Assembly (NCBI GenBank): GCA_945911015.1
Contig: CAMDZW010000011.1
Span: 1-64,000, forward strand
Direction: 5' to 3'
Source: an uncultured Propionibacteriaceae bacterium
GTDB lineage: Bacteria; Actinomycetota; Actinomycetes; Propionibacteriales; Propionibacteriaceae
DNA: 64,000 bases
The notes under the pieces were generated by a model that did no database searches, was not told the origin of the DNA, and saw only the letters and a list, made by a program, of their open reading frames with translations. A program made the translations under genes and the position numbers. Every line of letters starts with the position of its first letter. The stretch's first letter is position 1. This document shows, piece by piece, positions 62,135-64,000 of the stretch.

Positions 62135-62221
62135 GAGGCGTACCGTCGATCCACCCATTGGGCACGGGGACCGGTTCCCAGCACCGGCAGACGACTGATT
62201 CATGGATCGACGGTACGCCTC
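62135..62221. repeat. 19-bp perfect inverted repeat
   Basis: GAGGCGTACCGTCGATCCA (62135-62153) and its exact reverse complement (62203-62221) flank 49 bases that contain smaller self-complementary pieces. The structure could form a long hairpin in RNA or a cruciform in DNA, or be two binding sites in opposite orientation. No IS ends or ORF are associated. Confidence 0.9.
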
Positions 62222-62318
62222 AGGCAGCTCGGGCAGGCCACGCTCACTGCGCGCATTCGGGACGCTTGCGAGGGCTCCTGAAGTTCGGCTACTGGCAACC
62301 GCGCTGCTTGCGGCGGAT

Positions 62319-62334
62319 CTGCTGTACGCAGCAG
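62319..62334. promoter_or_regulatory. Candidate operator of the clpP pair
   Basis: CTGCTG-TACG-CAGCAG is a perfect 6-bp dyad with a 4-base centre, 40-55 bases upstream of the first clpP start. A second loosely symmetric CGC-N5-GCG lies 10-20 bases before it. Either could be the site of the ClgR/PopR-like regulator; the known ClgR pattern is not matched well. Confidence 0.35.
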
Positions 62335-62373
62335 GCTCTGGGTTTGGCATCGCAGCGGCTCCACGATGGCGCC

Positions 62374-62988
62374 ATGACAGAGAACGACGACAGACAGTTC
62401 ACCAGGCGTGACCGGGAGGAGCTGCTCGCTCGACGGGTGGTGGTCCTCGATGGACCGCTCGACGACGACAACGGCACCCTGCTCGCCACCCAGATGCTGA
62501 GGCTGGCGGCCACCGACGACTCGGCCGACATTGCCCTGTGGATCCATTCCCCCGGCGGATCGGTGCCCGCCATGTTGGCAATCCGCGACATCATGCGACT
62601 CATTCCGTGTGAGGTGTCGACGCTGGCGCTCGGCCTTGCCTGCAGTGCCGGGCAGTTCCTGTTGTCGGCCGGGACGCCGGGACGGCGACGCGCGCTCCCG
62701 CACGCCCGGATCCTGATGCACCAGGGGTCAGCCGGCATCGGCGGGTCGGCGGCCGATGTCGAACTGCAGGCTGATGACCTGCGCCACACCCGCGACACCG
62801 TCCTCGGTCTGATCGCTGAGGACACCGGCCAGCCATTCGATCGGATCGCGGCCGACTCGGCACGTGACCGGTGGTACACAGCAGGCGAGGCTGTCTCGTA
62901 CGGCTTCGTCGACGAGATCGTCTCCGACTTCACCCTGCTGGCACCACCACCGGCTCGTACCGGCTTCGGCCAGGCGGGAGGTCTGTGA
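62374..62988 (+). CDS. ClpP-family serine protease, catalytically complete
   Basis: 204-residue ClpP subunit. The triad is present: Ser91 in GLACSAGQFLL, His116 in ILMHQ and Asp165 in ARDRWYTA. Substrate-binding WIHSPGGSVPAMLAI is conserved. ClpP forms a double-ring chamber fed by Clp ATPases. Its stop overlaps the next start by one base (TGATG), so it is made together with the degenerate partner. The arrangement resembles the accessory clpP3-clpP4 operon of Streptomyces; whether a second, main clpP pair exists in this genome is not visible. Confidence 0.9.
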   Translation: MTENDDRQFTRRDREELLARRVVVLDGPLDDDNGTLLATQMLRLAATDDSADIALWIHSPGGSVPAMLAIRDIMRLIPCEVSTLALGLACSAGQFLLSAGTPGRRRALPHARILMHQGSAGIGGSAADVELQADDLRHTRDTVLGLIAEDTGQPFDRIAADSARDRWYTAGEAVSYGFVDEIVSDFTLLAPPPARTGFGQAGGL

Positions 62989-63575
62989 TGTCGTACCCCG
63001 TCCCGAATGTCATCGAGCGCACACCGAGCGGCGAGCGGTACAGCGATGTCTGGTCACACCTGCTGTCGGGCCGGATCATCTATGTCGGCACCCCGGTTGA
63101 TGCCGGTGTCGCCAATGCGCTGGTCGCGCAGCTGCTGCACCTCGATGCGGACAACTCCGAGCGCGACATTCAGCTCTACATCAACTGTGCCGGTGGCGAC
63201 CCGGCGGCCATGCTGGCGGTCTACGACACCATGCAGCACATCCATGCCACGGTGGCCACCACCTGTGTCGGGCAGGCGGTGGCCGCTGGGGCAGTCCTGC
63301 TTGCCGCGGGAGCTCCGGGGAAGCGATCAGCAACGCCACACTCGCGGATCGTGCTGCACCAGCCTGGGGTCGACGGGGGCCGGGGCGCGATCCCTGACCT
63401 GATCATCGAGGCCGAGGAACTGGCTCGGATGCGGGGGCAGCTCGAAACGATCCTGGCTCGCCACAGCGGCAGGGAACCGGCGCAGGTCCGAGCCGACACC
63501 GACAGGACCCGGGTCCTCACTCCGGCCGCCGCGATCGAGTACGGGGTGATCGACCACATCGTCCAGGGCCGCTGA
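62988..63575 (+). CDS. ClpP-family protein with degenerate active site
   Basis: 195 residues, clearly ClpP (INCAGGDPAAMLAVYDTM, VGQAVAAGAVLLAAGAPGKR, EYGVIDHIV) but the nucleophile serine is Ala99 (GQAVAAGA instead of GQAASAGA) and the catalytic aspartate position is Thr174 (DTDRTRVLT instead of DTERDxxLT). Only His124 remains. It should fold and assemble but not cleave, like plant and cyanobacterial ClpR subunits. Coupled to the active subunit by a 1-base overlap. Confidence 0.9.
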   Translation: MSYPVPNVIERTPSGERYSDVWSHLLSGRIIYVGTPVDAGVANALVAQLLHLDADNSERDIQLYINCAGGDPAAMLAVYDTMQHIHATVATTCVGQAVAAGAVLLAAGAPGKRSATPHSRIVLHQPGVDGGRGAIPDLIIEAEELARMRGQLETILARHSGREPAQVRADTDRTRVLTPAAAIEYGVIDHIVQGR

Positions 63576-63583
63576 CCCCCGCC

Positions 63584-63628
63584 GACATGACTCAGGCCGA
63601 CATGATTCAGGCCGGCATGGCTCAGGCG
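63584..63628. repeat. 15-bp tandem repeat at the convergent clpP/regulator junction
   Basis: Three units of GACATGACTCAGGCC (with GACATGATTCAGGCC and GGCATGGCTCAGGCG) fill the gap after the second clpP stop and run into the stop and last codon of the regulator gene, where the unit contributes the Ala-stop end. Confidence 0.8.
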
Positions 63629-63963
63629 GCAATCGCCCAGGCCGTCACCGGCGGGCCGTCCATCCGCGTCGGCGTGCTGGCCTGGGCGCTCAGGTCGAGA
63701 CGGACCGGCTGCTGGGACAGCTGCTGGCCGACAGCGATGGCGACCTCGGCCACGGTGGAGCCCAGGGCGAGCGCAACCGCTTCGATCATTTCACTGGAGG
63801 GATCCTTGCGGCCCCGTTCGATCTCGGAGAGGTACTGGGTGGAGATACCGGCCCGTGCCGCGACATCGAACAATCGTTCGCCCCGCGTGCGGCGCAGCCA
63901 ATGGAAGTGTGCGCCGAGCACATCCCGAAACAGCGGCTCCCGTGGCCTGTCGCGGATCTCCAT
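63622..63963 (-). CDS. ClgR/PopR-like XRE family regulator
   Basis: 113-residue DNA-binding protein. The helix-turn-helix RGERLFDVAARAGISTQYLSEIERGRKDPSSEMIEAVALALG is of the ClgR/PopR type that activates clpP operons in actinobacteria. It ends AWAIAA; in the Streptomyces relatives two C-terminal alanines mark the regulator for ClpP degradation, which closes a feedback loop. ATG 63963 gives the normal start (MEIRDRPREPLFRDVLGAHFHWLRR); the frame extends nine codons upstream. Convergent with the clpP pair it likely controls. Confidence 0.88.
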   Translation of the reverse strand: MEIRDRPREPLFRDVLGAHFHWLRRTRGERLFDVAARAGISTQYLSEIERGRKDPSSEMIEAVALALGSTVAEVAIAVGQQLSQQPVRLDLSAQASTPTRMDGPPVTAWAIAA

Positions 63964-64000
63964 GACCGCACAGTACGTTGCCGATCCCATCGCAGGGCAG

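Larger units (their letters stand above)
62069..62373. other. Divergent intergenic region before the clpP pair
   Basis: 305 bases without a convincing gene: a 19-bp perfect inverted repeat (62135-62221) in the middle and a short dyad (62319-62334) 40-55 bases before the clpP start. Promoters for the nucleoside hydrolase and clpP genes must lie here, but I could not pick clear -35/-10 boxes. Confidence 0.6.

Overview
The window is about 64 kb of high-GC DNA (roughly two thirds G+C in most genes) from a Gram-positive actinobacterium. The evidence is a class E sortase, a DtxR/IdeR-type iron box, HspR-type HAIR operators in front of clpB, a ClgR/PopR-like regulator beside a second ClpP pair, actinobacterial families such as DUF3151 and DUF2797, and many GTG/TTG starts with GTGA/ATGA overlaps. 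A Propionibacteriaceae-like organism is my best guess, from style rather than from a marker gene. No rRNA, tRNA or CRISPR array was recognised.

Left part (1-13.2 kb): purL (cut by the window edge), a DUF2207 membrane protein, a small alarmone synthetase and a beta-carbonic anhydrase, then a leftward purC - DUF4129 - purS - purQ - membrane protein run. Next come two coupled membrane genes, an iron-siderophore binding lipoprotein with an IdeR-like box, and a three-gene ABC-2 exporter.

13.5-24.1 kb looks like carbohydrate-related accessory DNA: an orphan family-5 solute-binding lipoprotein, two tandem beta-helix proteins with Calx-beta-like tails (one with a Tat signal, one without), a ceramidase-family protein, two SDR oxidoreductases, a DsbA/FrnE protein and a GH105/GH88-type hydrolase placed behind purD-purB. 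26.9-34.7 kb carries a COG0523 metal GTPase, a methyltransferase, LemA plus DUF3137, an SGNH esterase, a frameshifted TetR gene coupled to an internally deleted PEP-synthase-like gene, and an ABC-F ATPase. A lower-GC island (34.7-35.7 kb) holds two coupled hypothetical genes, one apparently decayed.

36-45.7 kb: a Gfo/Idh oxidoreductase, a LacI repressor and a divergent sugar-binding lipoprotein with a readable promoter and operator form a regulon fragment. Behind it lie gene remnants and a nested array of two ISL3-family elements bounded by an 8-bp target duplication. purA, a DUF3151 gene, a PRC-barrel gene and class II fba follow.

47-64 kb is mostly housekeeping: a GntR regulator, DUF2797, a SpoU methyltransferase, a DUF368 transporter, an aldo/keto reductase, a membrane-lipase fusion, pyrE, sortase E, a spermidine-synthase-like protein, a membrane protein with a duplicated L7/L12-like helical repeat, clpB under two HAIR boxes, a nucleoside hydrolase, and a clpP pair with a convergent ClgR/PopR-like regulator. 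In that ClpP pair the second subunit has lost two of its three catalytic residues and the regulator ends in Ala-Ala. I regard this as the most interesting unit in the window.
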